DNA from: Candidatus Bathyarchaeota archaeon
GTDB lineage: Archaea; Thermoproteota; Bathyarchaeia; TCS64
Length of the DNA: 9,532 bases
Direction of reading: 5' to 3'
Assembly (NCBI GenBank): GCA_937877765.1
Contig: CALGBN010000413.1
Coordinates: forward strand, 1-9,532
Under the pieces are notes generated by a model that was not told the DNA's origin, searched no databases, and worked only from the letters and a program-made list of their open reading frames with translations. Position numbers and translations under genes: made by a program. How positions within the stretch are numbered: the stretch's first letter is position 1; the number at the start of each line of letters is the position of its first letter. Of the stretch, positions 1-6,276 are shown piece by piece.

Positions 1-70
1 TTTTCAAGCAGAAGACGGCATACGAGATGTAGAGAGGTCTCGTGGGCTCGGAGATGTGTATAAGAGACAG
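1..70 (+). other. Illumina Nextera P7/i7 adapter (not genomic)
   Basis: After four T's, 5-28 matches the Illumina P7 flow-cell sequence, 29-36 (gtagagag) is the i7 index position, reading as index CTCTCTAC on the other strand, and 37-70 is the Nextera read-2 transposase adapter ending in the 19-bp mosaic end (agatgtgtataagagacag, 52-70). This is library sequence left in the assembly. Genomic DNA starts at 71, and the histone gene there is truncated for this reason. Confidence 0.98.
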
Positions 71-229
71 GCCAGCATGATGAGCGTAATCTATAGCTTC
101 TGTAGCTATACGGACTCCTATCTCTTCTAGTGCGTCACCCAAAGCATTAGCGCTTTCTTCGCTAACACGTTCAGCGCCAGCGCGTTTGATCAGTTTATGC
201 ATCGGTGCCGTTTTAATTTCGTTGGACAT
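71..229 (-). CDS. Archaeal histone, 3'-truncated by adapter
   Basis: Archaeal histones are small histone-fold proteins that dimerise and wrap DNA into nucleosome-like or extended superhelical particles. The 53 codons read on the minus strand start with ATG at 229 and give MSNEIKTAPMHKLIKRAGAE followed by RVSEES. The block APMHKLIKRAGAERVS (residues 8-23) is the histone hallmark: helix 1 plus loop 1, with R21 aligning with the DNA-contacting Arg in the AERVS motif of HMfB. Residues 25-52 form the long central helix and end in HHAG, like RHAG in HMfB. Roughly 15 C-terminal residues (loop 2 and helix 3) would lie beyond the contig end. The gene was missed by ORF prediction only because it runs into the adapter. 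The upstream AT-rich box and a weak purine-rich leader support the start. It is divergent from the membrane protein gene. Confidence 0.93.
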
Positions 230-455
230 CCTATTCCCTTCTATTTTCCTATTTCTTTTCGATAAATATTTAATACTTACGAGCCTTTCCGCCTAGAAGG
301 CATATTTCCGGCTTTTTTCCTTTTTTAATTCAATAAACTTTAGTTTTAAATAATAAACCGGTAAAAACCCTGTGTATCTGCTGAAATGATATTGATAATA
401 AGATATTTTAACGGTTACAGCAGTCTTAAATCAACTTTGAATCGACACTGAATAG
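230..455. promoter_or_regulatory. Divergent intergenic region: histone and DUF2079 promoters
   Basis: The 226 bp hold no gene. For the histone (minus strand) the best TATA-like element is the AT-rich tract at 261-275 (TTAAATATTTATC on the minus strand). Its centre lies about 40 bp from the start codon, so transcription would begin near 242 with a short leader containing AAGGG. Just upstream of that box an inverted repeat, gcctt (283-287) and aaggc (297-301), could bind a regulator. For the plus-strand membrane protein, TTAAAT at 426-431 is centred 27.5 bp before the ATG, which predicts a start at or next to the A of ATG, that is, a leaderless mRNA. Two T runs at 313-327 lie upstream of both promoters and terminate no visible gene. 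All elements are read by eye. Confidence 0.5.
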
Positions 456-2417
456 ATGAATTTCTGGGGAAAAATAAGGGAAAACCAGTATGAACTGATA
501 ATAAACCTCGCAATAGTCATTTACACAATAACTCTCACTTGGTTCACAATTGCAAAACATAACACTTTTACTACTTATGCATGGGACCTCGGGATATTTG
601 ATCAAGGCTTTTGGACAACAATAAACCAAGATAAGATATTCTACTACACATGCGAACTGCATCTCAGTGAATCAGGCAGTTTTTTCGGTATCCACTTTAG
701 CCCGATATTGTTCACAGTACTTCCCATCTATTATCTTCATCAATCAGCCGAAACACTGCTATTCATCCAATCACTAGTCTTAGGGCTTTCAGCATATCCT
801 ATCTATCAAATAGCTCAACTATACCATAACAAGAAGACAGGTTGCATTCTAGCTTGTATTTACCTTCTGAACCCTGCGTTACATGGAGTGAATTGTTATG
901 ATTTTCACGTGCAAGCGTTTTTACCATTGATACTTGGATACGTCCTTTACTATACATTATCCCGAAAATGGTTATCATTTATTTTAGCCACTAACCTTGC
1001 ATTAGCAGTACAAGAACAAGTATTCTACCTTATGGCTGCATACACCATATTCTTAGTAATAATAATCATAAAAGAGCATAAGCAGGAGACAAAACGTATC
1101 CAGTACCTAATAATTATACTCTTCCTGATAACTGCGATAGCTTGGAAACTAATCTCAGGAACAGTAATCAACTTCTACAACCCGGAAATACCCGCACACC
1201 TAAAAGCGGGACAACATTATGCCGTTCTTGGTGTAAATGACCCGCTAGAAATCCCATTATATGCCTTAACTCACCCAGTGAAAACCTTTCAGGCATTAAA
1301 TTATGAATGGTACAACAAGATAGGATACCTTCTCTGCTTATTCACACCATATCTCTTTGCAGCCTCACAGTTACCACTATACCTACTTCCGACAGCGCCT
1401 TGGTTTGTAATATCTCTACTGAGTAACTATCCCCCATACTATAGAGTAGGGTTTCAGTACAGCGCATACGTGATACCCTTCATATTTAGCGGCTTCATAG
1501 CTGGAACAAATCAACTTCTCAACGAAAGAGGCATAGAAGCCATACATAAAACAATCAAAGTAATCACCGTACTCTCCATAATCACAGGAATAAGCCTCTC
1601 CCCCATAAGTCCCCTAACATGGGGTATGCACCTTAGCCCAGCATACGAGAAACCAGTCAAAACCAAAAGAACCACCCGTATAAACCAGATAATAGACATA
1701 GTCCCAAAAAAAGCATCAATACTAACACAAGATAACCTCTTCCCACACTTCTCAAACCGACAAGAAGCATACGTCATGATCCCCCCCACCTATAAGGACG
1801 TAAAGACATGGAAGGATGCCATCAACTGGGTAACTGGATTAGAACCAGAATACATCCTAATAGACCTAGAAACAGACCCACATAACACCATTAGATACGC
1901 TTTCACCCCTATACGACAAGGCAACTATCAACTACTAGCCTTCTACGACAACGTCTACCTCTACAAACGAGACTATACCGGAGAAGCCATCACTTATGAA
2001 CCATTCAACATCACATACACATACAACGACCTAATACCCCAGAACATGAAACAACAAAACGACCTAAACAGTACCATAGGCATAGTACTCTCATATCACA
2101 ACATGAGCATACAAACCCGAACCCTCTGGTATGGACCATACGAGATAGTACCACGAGGAAACTACACAGTAACCTTCAAACTCAAAACAACAGATAATCG
2201 CATCAACGAAACAATACAACTAGACGTATACTACAACCAAACAACAATAAACCCGGTATACATCACCGATTCAATGCTAATGAATGATACATGGACAAAT
2301 ATAGAACTAACTTTCACACTTCCACAGATCGCCTACGACCTAGAGCTAAGAGGCATACTACTAGGACTAAACACCACCATCGTGCTTGATACGATACGCA
2401 TCGAGGAACAGCAATAG
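456..2417 (+). CDS. DUF2079 family polytopic membrane protein (GT-C-like) with extracytoplasmic domain
   Basis: The 653-residue protein matches what I know of the DUF2079 family, integral membrane proteins of unknown function that resemble GT-C glycosyltransferases. About ten hydrophobic stretches lie in residues 14-383 (for example 14-33, 84-95, 100-120, 129-146, 153-168, 173-205, 215-235, 289-322, 335-351, 366-383). The first loop carries the acidic pair D44-LGIF-D49 in YAWDLGIFDQ. Other family-like motifs are HFSP (80-83), YDFH (148-151) and E187 in a helix. GT-C enzymes use acidic residues in the first loop to bind metal or lipid-linked sugar donors, so a lipid-linked-sugar transferase is a reasonable inference, not a demonstrated role. 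After residue ~385 comes a soluble part of ~270 residues. Its last ~125 residues look like a beta-sandwich and contain eight N-x-S/T sequons, as expected for an outward-facing archaeal domain. The ATG fits a leaderless promoter. The coding strand becomes very A/C-rich in the second half. Confidence 0.82.
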   Translation: MNFWGKIRENQYELIINLAIVIYTITLTWFTIAKHNTFTTYAWDLGIFDQGFWTTINQDKIFYYTCELHLSESGSFFGIHFSPILFTVLPIYYLHQSAETLLFIQSLVLGLSAYPIYQIAQLYHNKKTGCILACIYLLNPALHGVNCYDFHVQAFLPLILGYVLYYTLSRKWLSFILATNLALAVQEQVFYLMAAYTIFLVIIIIKEHKQETKRIQYLIIILFLITAIAWKLISGTVINFYNPEIPAHLKAGQHYAVLGVNDPLEIPLYALTHPVKTFQALNYEWYNKIGYLLCLFTPYLFAASQLPLYLLPTAPWFVISLLSNYPPYYRVGFQYSAYVIPFIFSGFIAGTNQLLNERGIEAIHKTIKVITVLSIITGISLSPISPLTWGMHLSPAYEKPVKTKRTTRINQIIDIVPKKASILTQDNLFPHFSNRQEAYVMIPPTYKDVKTWKDAINWVTGLEPEYILIDLETDPHNTIRYAFTPIRQGNYQLLAFYDNVYLYKRDYTGEAITYEPFNITYTYNDLIPQNMKQQNDLNSTIGIVLSYHNMSIQTRTLWYGPYEIVPRGNYTVTFKLKTTDNRINETIQLDVYYNQTTINPVYITDSMLMNDTWTNIELTFTLPQIAYDLELRGILLGLNTTIVLDTIRIEEQQ

Positions 2418-2425
2418 CCTAAACG

Positions 2426-2468
2426 TTTAAAAGGGCGGCATAGATGGTATCAAAGGCAAGAAACGGTG
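2426..2468 (+). promoter_or_regulatory. eS17 promoter and Shine-Dalgarno
   Basis: TTTAAA at 2426-2431 (in cgtttaaaagg) is a good archaeal TATA-like box only nine bases after the preceding stop codon. It predicts transcription from about 2455 and a leader of about 20 nt. GGTG at 2465-2468, complementary to the 3' end of archaeal 16S rRNA, lies seven bases before the TTG start and helps choose that start. The ribosomal gene can therefore be expressed independently of the membrane protein. Confidence 0.6.
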
Positions 2469-2475
2469 CGTCAGT

Positions 2476-2712
2476 TTGGGAAAAGTACGTACAGAAATGA
2501 TAAAAAGAATAAGTCTGGAGCTACTGGACAAATACGAGTACAGCTTCCAGCCAGAGTTTGAGCCCAATAAACAGTTTCTCAACGAGATCGGGCTAGACGT
2601 CAGTAAGAAACTAAGAAACAAGATCGCTGGATACATTACCACAGTCGTTAAAGCAGATATGCTAGCTGAGGCGATGGAGAAAGCCGAAGAGGCTCTTCAA
2701 GAATTACAGTAA
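2476..2712 (+). CDS. rps17e: Ribosomal protein eS17 (S17e)
   Basis: This is a small-subunit ribosomal protein shared by archaea and eukaryotes and absent from bacteria. The N-terminus MGKVRT, the central NK pair (N31-K32) and the block LRNKIAGYIT (residues 46-55) are the family's signature. The start is TTG at 2476. No in-frame ATG lies between it and the upstream stop at 2428-2430, and the first internal ATG (codon 8) would remove the conserved GKVRT. At 78 residues it is longer than the roughly 60-70 residues I expect for archaeal eS17. The extra is a charged, probably helical tail after about residue 62 (EAMEKAEEALQEL). The serine-kinase gene follows 44 bp downstream on the same strand. 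Confidence 0.93.
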   Translation: MGKVRTEMIKRISLELLDKYEYSFQPEFEPNKQFLNEIGLDVSKKLRNKIAGYITTVVKADMLAEAMEKAEEALQELQ

Positions 2713-2771
2713 TTATCCTACACATATTCTATAGGTTAAAATTAATAATATCCTAGATGATATTGTCTGAG
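2713..2771 (+). promoter_or_regulatory. Possible promoter of the serine-kinase gene
   Basis: The AT-rich run at 2736-2750 contains TTAAAA (2736-2741). Its centre is 33 bp before the ATG at 2772 but only 18 bp before the ATG at 2757, so if it is the TATA box the translation start should be 2772. A weaker candidate, acatatt at about 2721-2727, would suit the 2757 start. I cannot decide between them, and read-through from rps17e is also possible. Confidence 0.35.
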
Positions 2772-3638
2772 ATGTCTAAACCTCCGGCCGCATACACTAT
2801 AAATCATGAGGGCTTACGGCTTGACATAGCCCTTGTAGAAACAGAAAAATTATTGATCCATGAGCAGATCATTCCATACAGGCTCAACAAACTAAAGGCA
2901 AGCATCGAACGCGACGGAGTACAGTCAGCGCCAATACTAGTAGATCGAAGAACCCATGTTGTGCTTGACGGGATGCATAGAACCACGATAATGAAAGAAT
3001 TAGGCTGTAGGTTCACATGTGTGTGTCTCCTCGATTATTTTGATCCCAGCATAACAATACAACGTTGGTGCAGAATGGTACCTGCTCCGTTCAACAAGAA
3101 AAACGCCGAGACATTACTAAATGAGTTGGATCTTAAACATGAGTCCTTTGATCTGGTTGAGAGCCCAGAAGATGATGAAAGTCTCTTATTAATATTCAAA
3201 GATTCTGGGATCAAAATAATAACTGAAGACGATGATCTCGTTGAGGCGTTTAAGAAGAGCTACAAACTGGAAAGGAAGCTTCAGGAGTGGGGTTACAAGA
3301 TACTCCATTGTACAGAGTCAGAGGCTCGGGAAAACCTGACCTCAGGAAGCTTTGAAGCCACAATGTATCTACCCAAGCTGGATAAATTAAAGGTGCTTGA
3401 TGTAGCTCAAAAAAAGAATATATTTACACCAAAAGCAACACGGCACAGATTACCAGCCCGTCCAGTAGCAGTAAATGCACCACTCAGCTTACTTAGAGAC
3501 AAGGAGATTACCGTCGAGGAAGCAAACAGAAGATTGTACGATCTATTAAAAGACAAGAAAATTAAACGATTTGACCCCGGTACTGAATGGATGGGTAGAA
3601 CCTATGATGAGGTATTATACGTCTTCTCAGATTCTTAG
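2757..3638 (+). CDS. serK: SerK-like free L-serine kinase (ParB/Srx-fold) with C-terminal extension
   Basis: SerK of Thermococcus kodakarensis phosphorylates free L-serine to O-phosphoserine using ADP, feeding cysteine synthesis. It belongs to the ParB/Srx superfamily with SbnI. From memory of that protein, the landmarks recur here: IHEQ with E36 aligns with catalytic Glu30; VLDGMHR with D71 aligns with catalytic Asp69 of VDGHHR; LLDYFD follows (residues ~92-97); and the late motif FTPKATRHRLP (223-233) matches FSPKTTRH. The canonical protein would end near residue 246, but this one has 47 more residues, predicted helical then beta. An alternative ATG at 2772 would remove five residues and place the glutamate at position 31, close to the reference. 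The nucleotide donor (ADP or ATP) cannot be read from sequence. The gene overlaps the convergent phosphoribosyltransferase by 12 bp. A ParB-like protein of another function is the main alternative. Confidence 0.75.
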   Translation: MILSEMSKPPAAYTINHEGLRLDIALVETEKLLIHEQIIPYRLNKLKASIERDGVQSAPILVDRRTHVVLDGMHRTTIMKELGCRFTCVCLLDYFDPSITIQRWCRMVPAPFNKKNAETLLNELDLKHESFDLVESPEDDESLLLIFKDSGIKIITEDDDLVEAFKKSYKLERKLQEWGYKILHCTESEARENLTSGSFEATMYLPKLDKLKVLDVAQKKNIFTPKATRHRLPARPVAVNAPLSLLRDKEITVEEANRRLYDLLKDKKIKRFDPGTEWMGRTYDEVLYVFSDS

Positions 3639-4217
3639 ATAACGACTAATCTCATGCTCAGAGTAACCTATCTCTCTGAGTTTGTTAGGTATCTCTTCTT
3701 TTGATAATCCCCTTTCTGATAGCATATACACTAGATCTTGTATTGATTCATTTGGCTCCCATGGGTAGAGTATCCATTTATCAACCATATCCGCATAATA
3801 ATCGGGCTTAAACTCACTCCAAGGCTTGTGATGAAGAGTAGCAACCTTCACAATTGCTGCTCCTTTATCTTCAGTATATTTCTTTACAGCCATCAGGCTG
3901 TGTCCACTATCTGAGACATCATCAACAACAAGTACCTTCAGTCCCTTGATCTGGGCGTTCAAAGGAAAGAGTACTTGGGGCTCCTTCATCTTTTCATTTA
4001 CACTACTATAGTAGATTACCTGCAAGCTCGCTAGTTTTCTGATGCCTAATTGGTCGCTTATGATACGGGCTGGGTCGAAGCCACCTCTGCTTATAGCTAT
4101 CATGATGTCTGGAATGAAGCCATCTTGTTTGATCTTGTCGGCTGTTTTTTCTGCTGCTGCTTGTACATCGTCCCACGTTAGGTAAAGGAATTTTAATTCA
4201 TCCATTCTCGACACCAT
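3627..4217 (-). CDS. Phosphoribosyltransferase (archaeal Hpt/COG2236-like)
   Basis: Type I phosphoribosyltransferases move the phosphoribosyl group from PRPP to a base, and this subgroup is usually annotated as purine (hypoxanthine/guanine or xanthine) salvage. The 196-residue protein has the opening LTWDDVQ (13-19), the pyrophosphate-binding loop ISRGG (42-46) and the PRPP loop VLVVDDVSDSGHSL (95-108) with the adjacent acidic pair D99-D100. The purine specificity is not readable from the sequence. The last ~30 residues (167-196, from SERGLSKEEI) form a charged, helix-rich tail beyond the catalytic fold. The start at 4217 lies 29.5 bp from the shared TTTAAA box, so it may be leaderless; an alternative ATG at 4205 would give MDELKF. 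Its stop lies inside the end of the convergent serK gene. Confidence 0.88.
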   Translation of the reverse strand: MVSRMDELKFLYLTWDDVQAAAEKTADKIKQDGFIPDIMIAISRGGFDPARIISDQLGIRKLASLQVIYYSSVNEKMKEPQVLFPLNAQIKGLKVLVVDDVSDSGHSLMAVKKYTEDKGAAIVKVATLHHKPWSEFKPDYYADMVDKWILYPWEPNESIQDLVYMLSERGLSKEEIPNKLREIGYSEHEISRYLRI

Positions 4218-4275
4218 GAGATAGTTATCATCATGAGACTCATTTTAAATAAAGCGCTTGCGGTCTAATCCCATC
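4218..4275. promoter_or_regulatory. Compact symmetric divergent promoter
   Basis: TTTAAA at 4244-4249 is self-complementary, and its centre (4246.5) is exactly 29.5 bp from the ATG at 4217 (minus) and from the ATG at 4276 (plus). One TATA element could therefore serve both genes, each with a leader of about 0-4 nt. Perfect dyads flank it on each side: atgagactcat at 4233-4243 and aagcgctt at 4252-4259. These are candidate operator or BRE-position sites. This is seen by eye; no transcription data are implied. Confidence 0.55.
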
Positions 4276-5130
4276 ATGAACGCTGAACCCCTCGCTACAT
4301 GGCTTACAAATATCATAAAAGAATACATCGCTAGTCCAAAAAACTCGATGGAAAAATGGGATAACGAACCAGCATGGGGTGAACCTCTTGTCGGGTTCAG
4401 CAGCGGCGCTGATCCATTATACCAATTCTACAAAGAAGACATAGGAGACTTCTATATTCTCCCTCATGAGTACATGAAACATATGTATAAACGGGAATAC
4501 AAGCCTGAACAATTAACCGTTGTAAGCTGGATACTACCACAGACCGAGGCAACCAAACGAGATCACAGAAAAGAAACCCACTTCCCCAGCGAAAGATGGG
4601 CAAGATCAAGAATATTCGGAGAAAAAGTAAACGTCAAACTAAGAGACCATGTGGTAAAACAACTAGAGGACAATAGAATTGACGCTGTTGCACCAATGAA
4701 TAGCTCGATTTGGAAAGGCGCAACTTCCGAAAAGTATGGTTATGCATCTACTTGGAGTGAAAGGCATGCAGCATATGCGGCTGGATTGGGCACTTTTAGC
4801 CTAACAGATGCATTGATTACACCTGTTGGAATGGCGATGAGAACTGGAAGCGTTGTACTTGACGCGGTTATCAAGCCATCTCCGAGAATATACAAAAATC
4901 ACACGGAAAATTGTTTATTCTTAGCAGAAGGAACCTGTGGAAAATGTATTGAACGCTGTCCCATAGGCGCAATAACCAAGGATGGACACAATAAAGTACT
5001 ATGCAGGGCATATGTCAATATGACACGTCAATATGTGCAACGCCATTTTGGTTTCGAGGGATATGGTTGTGGTTTTTGTCAAACAAATGTACCGTGCGAA
5101 TCAGGAGTACCAGAAAAAACAATAAAATAA
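4276..5130 (+). CDS. QueG-like 4Fe-4S reductase family protein
   Basis: The 284-residue protein resembles epoxyqueuosine reductase (QueG) and related cobalamin/Fe-S enzymes. WSERHAAYAAGLGTF (160-174) matches the ERxxAxxAGLGW block of QueG. The C-terminus holds two cluster motifs: C213, C221-x2-C224-x3-C228-P, then C243, C265-x2-C268 and C274, eight cysteines that suit two [4Fe-4S] clusters. The N-terminal ~150 residues would form the QueG-type catalytic domain but show no motif I can assign to a substrate. Archaea typically carry archaeosine rather than queuosine, so the true substrate is unknown. I chose ATG 4276 over an in-frame TTG at 4258 because the TTG lies only about 9 bp from the TATA box centre and would precede the likely transcript start. 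The gene ends eight bases before the convergent secreted-protein gene. No transmembrane or export signal is visible, so it is probably cytoplasmic. Confidence 0.78.
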   Translation: MNAEPLATWLTNIIKEYIASPKNSMEKWDNEPAWGEPLVGFSSGADPLYQFYKEDIGDFYILPHEYMKHMYKREYKPEQLTVVSWILPQTEATKRDHRKETHFPSERWARSRIFGEKVNVKLRDHVVKQLEDNRIDAVAPMNSSIWKGATSEKYGYASTWSERHAAYAAGLGTFSLTDALITPVGMAMRTGSVVLDAVIKPSPRIYKNHTENCLFLAEGTCGKCIERCPIGAITKDGHNKVLCRAYVNMTRQYVQRHFGFEGYGCGFCQTNVPCESGVPEKTIK

Positions 5131-5138
5131 GGAAAAAT
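5114..5138 (-). terminator. Oligo-T terminator of the secreted-protein gene
   Basis: Read on the minus strand, the stretch just after the stop at 5139-5141 contains T5 (5137-5133), TTTT (5127-5124) and T6 (5119-5114). Runs of T's downstream of a stop, without a hairpin, are the usual archaeal termination signal. The runs lie inside the 3' end of the convergent QueG-like gene. No equivalent T run follows the QueG-like gene on the plus strand. Confidence 0.5.
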
Positions 5139-6137
5139 TTACTCAGTCTCTGTTACCGAGCCACTCTGGTCAACAGTACCACTCCACGTGAACCCAGATG
5201 TATGTTCAACTTTAAAGCTGTAATTTGGTTTCCAGACAACTGGATAATGTATGGTTATTGTCCATCCATTTCCACTATACTCGATGGTTGATGCACCGAC
5301 TAGGTTTTCTGGTGTCAGGTTTGCTATACTCCATTCTATATCAACGTCCAGAGTCTCAGTCTCATCATAGTTTTCTTGTAGATATTCTATCACTATGTTG
5401 AGTGCTTCCTCCGGTGGGAGTATTTCTGAACTTATTTTTTCCCTTTGATTGAACTCGTCCCAAGTATCATCTATCACCGCGCTACGAACCTCACCGCTAC
5501 TTACCACAACTTTTGCTGTGTGTTCAGTAATTACCTGAGCCAATACCTCACCTGTTCTATCGCCATAACCTGGCTGTGCGCAGGTGAAACTAATAGTGAC
5601 AAAGTACTGGACAGGGTAGCTTTCCGCAAGTACAGTATCAATTATACTCATGCTTCCTTCAATTCCGTCAAAGCTGAATGTAGGAGCAGCCATCAACCAG
5701 TCAAGAGCTAACTGCTCAGCCTCCTCAAGGCTTGTATCAACTGGCTGTAAGATCTCTGTTATTTCATCAAACACGTCATCAGTTATCGCGGATATGACCT
5801 CCCCATTGCTGACCATGATGACCATGGTGTGTTCAGTTATTACCTGAGCAACCATCTCGCCTGCACGGTTCCCGTAACCAGCGTGTCTTGAATCAAATTT
5901 GAGGGTAACAGACCAAGTATTGGGCATCCTAATCGTATCTACATCAGCTAGCTCTATGGTATCCTCAATACCATCAAAGCTGAAGGTGGGTGACCCTTTA
6001 AGGTAATCAGTAGCAATTATGATTGCTTGTCCTTCACTAAATTCCACTGTGGGGGCGTTTAATCCAGCGTAGATCGTTAGGGCTGGGAATAGGCTCACTA
6101 GCGCTATTGCGACTATCGTATTAATCGTCTTACTCAT
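5139..6137 (-). CDS. Secreted protein with tandem ~103-residue PepSY-like repeats
   Basis: I do not recognise a characterised homologue. The 332-residue protein starts with an apparent signal peptide or N-terminal anchor: K3, a hydrophobic stretch at residues 8-24, then a possible cleavage site after IYA (22-24). No other membrane segment is visible, so it should be outside the membrane. Residues ~34-126 and ~136-229 are repeats sharing PTFSFDGIE (50-58 and 152-160), PGYG/AGYG, the R-x-GE-x-x-AQVITEHT block (91-104 and 194-207) and GEV-S-A-x-x-DD. Each starts with a helix (EEAEQLALDWL) followed by beta strands, a layout like PepSY-type domains. A third, divergent copy (~242-328) begins PPEEALNIVIEYL and has lost PTFSFDGIE. 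The protein is acidic, with a single cysteine (C186). A ligand-binding or protease-inhibitor role would be a guess. A weak TATA-like ATTATA (6172-6177, minus strand) lies about 37 bp upstream of the start. Confidence 0.8.
   Translation of the reverse strand: MSKTINTIVAIALVSLFPALTIYAGLNAPTVEFSEGQAIIIATDYLKGSPTFSFDGIEDTIELADVDTIRMPNTWSVTLKFDSRHAGYGNRAGEMVAQVITEHTMVIMVSNGEVISAITDDVFDEITEILQPVDTSLEEAEQLALDWLMAAPTFSFDGIEGSMSIIDTVLAESYPVQYFVTISFTCAQPGYGDRTGEVLAQVITEHTAKVVVSSGEVRSAVIDDTWDEFNQREKISSEILPPEEALNIVIEYLQENYDETETLDVDIEWSIANLTPENLVGASTIEYSGNGWTITIHYPVVWKPNYSFKVEHTSGFTWSGTVDQSGSVTETE
5451..6038 (-). repeat. Intragenic tandem repeat, two copies about 309 bp apart
   Basis: The repeats of the secreted protein are visible in the DNA. 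The string gtgtgttcag occurs at 5518-5527 and 5827-5836, followed in both by t-attacctgagc with one differing base. The offset is 309 bp (103 codons), and the upstream PTFSFDGIE block is offset by 102 codons, so one codon has been gained or lost. Conservation at DNA level suggests a fairly recent duplication, or strong conservation of this block. Confidence 0.75.
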
Positions 6138-6276
6138 ATCTATTCACGTACTGAACATAATACGCGTAGAGTATAATCCCAGTGTTTAGAACACCTGTTT
6201 CAAGAATCAGAACAATGTTTTGGGGGAAAACACATAAACCTCCCATACGCCTACCATCACAAAAGGAGCCAAAGCC
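6138..6276. promoter_or_regulatory. Divergent promoter region with two dyads, and nadM ribosome binding site
   Basis: This 139-bp gap separates two divergent genes. GGAG at 6265-6268 is a strong Shine-Dalgarno eight bases before the nadM ATG. A weak TATA-like acataaac (6232-6239) would place transcription near 6261. Two dyads stand out: gtgtt-tag-aacac at 6182-6194, and gtttt-ggggg-aaaac at 6217-6231. Either could be an operator for one or both genes. The minus-strand promoter may use ATTATA (6177-6172). Confidence 0.45.

Noticed and set aside
1..70. Terminal inverted repeat with the right end, suggesting a mobile element or linear replicon
   Set aside because: Both copies are Illumina Nextera P7/i7 adapter with the same index.
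313..327. T-rich run as a transcription terminator
   Set aside because: No plus-strand gene ends upstream; on the minus strand it is an A-rich tract behind the histone promoter.
426..662. 78-codon minus-strand ORF opposite the start of the membrane protein
   Set aside because: Shadow frame inside a convincing plus-strand gene; no family motif and no promoter.
2804..3016. 70-codon minus-strand ORF within serK
   Set aside because: Lies wholly inside the conserved SerK core; no start signal or recognisable domain.
4258..4275. TTG start adding six residues to the QueG-like protein
   Set aside because: It is only about 9 bp from the shared TATA centre, so it would lie upstream of the expected transcript start; ATG 4276 fits better.
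5001..5291. 96-codon plus-strand ORF bridging the QueG-like and secreted-protein genes
   Set aside because: It overlaps the cysteine-cluster region of one gene and the end of the other in wrong frames; no motif.
5451..6038. CRISPR-like or noncoding direct repeat
   Set aside because: The two copies are 309 bp apart, in frame, and encode duplicated protein domains.
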